Assembly (NCBI GenBank): GCA_934792625.1
Contig: CAKVON010000007.1
Coordinates: 1-64,000 of the forward strand
DNA from: an uncultured Atopobiaceae bacterium
GTDB lineage: Bacteria; Actinomycetota; Coriobacteriia; Coriobacteriales; Atopobiaceae
DNA length: 64,000 nucleotides
Reading direction: 5' to 3'
In this document: one piece after another, positions 63,983 through 64,000 of the stretch
Position numbering within the stretch: position 1 is the stretch's first letter
Layout: every line of letters starts with the position of its first letter
Made by a program: the position numbers and the translations under genes
Notes under the pieces: generated by a model
Told to the model about the DNA's origin: nothing
Databases searched by the model: none
The model's input: the letters and a program-made list of their open reading frames with translations, nothing else

Positions 63983-64000
63983 ATGAGGCAGGTTCGCGTC
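63983..64000 (+). CDS. Start of a further gene, cut by the window end
   Basis: ATG immediately after the moaC-MOSC stop (TAGATG), same junction style as the rest of the operon. Only MRQVRV is visible. Probably another molybdopterin gene, but this cannot be shown here. Confidence 0.5.

Overview
The window is high-G+C DNA (about two thirds G+C by eye), densely coded on both strands. The gene set points to an anaerobic actinobacterium, most likely class Coriobacteriia (Olsenella/Collinsella/Atopobium-like). Reasons: pyruvate:ferredoxin oxidoreductase, arginine deiminase, class II aldolase, a SUF-only iron-sulfur system of the SufU type, GatCAB, PcsB-like coiled-coil wall hydrolases and a selenium/molybdenum cofactor cluster. 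The taxonomic call is inference from gene content; no rRNA or tRNA gene is present.

Layout. 1-13.8 kb: 3' end of PFOR, a Tat-exported coiled-coil hydrolase, a HelD-like helicase, PEP carboxylase, an orphan RelB/DinJ antitoxin with an intact operator, two tandem paralogous membrane proteins, RecQ, a GNAT acetyltransferase and a nitroreductase. 13.9-20 kb: an MFS exporter behind a promoter and terminator-like leader, then sbcD-sbcC. 20-31 kb: an amino-acid-binding lipoprotein, arginine deiminase, a DMT exporter, a ParE/RelE-Phd toxin-antitoxin pair, an M42 peptidase, single-chain purL and a transglutaminase-like protein. 31-36.4 kb: class II aldolase, an NlpC/P60 hydrolase, and three related envelope proteins, two of them a recent tandem duplication that carries its own terminator. 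36.5-44.4 kb: the operon sufC-sufB-sufD-sufS-sufU-iscR, a Cof-type HAD phosphatase and a membrane-anchored alpha/beta hydrolase. 44.4-45.4 kb: a gene-free, lower-G+C stretch with inverted repeats. 45.4-50 kb: a BASS-family transporter and gatC-gatA-gatB.

50-64 kb is the most coherent block: a machine for making and loading a selenium-dependent molybdenum hydroxylase (SDMH) cofactor. It holds a ModE-domain/MocA fusion, YqeC, YedF, a cysteine (selenocysteine) desulfurase-like protein, a DUF3343 protein, YqeB, SelD, XdhC, ModA-ModB-ModC, MoaA and a MoaC-MOSC fusion. From YedF onward nearly every junction overlaps or abuts, so it reads as one operon that feeds in molybdate, builds molybdopterin, activates selenium and matures the enzyme. 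The hydroxylase itself and selA/selB/selC are not in the window.

The most unusual signal is not a gene. The 10-mer TGCCGAGAAG (or its complement CTTCTCGGCA), usually extended to CTGCCGAGAAGKRC, occurs 22 times in 64 kb. It appears in both orientations, between genes and inside genes in all three codon phases, with a preference for C-terminal tails and domain linkers. That is how DNA uptake sequences or dispersed architectural binding sites behave, rather than a protein motif.
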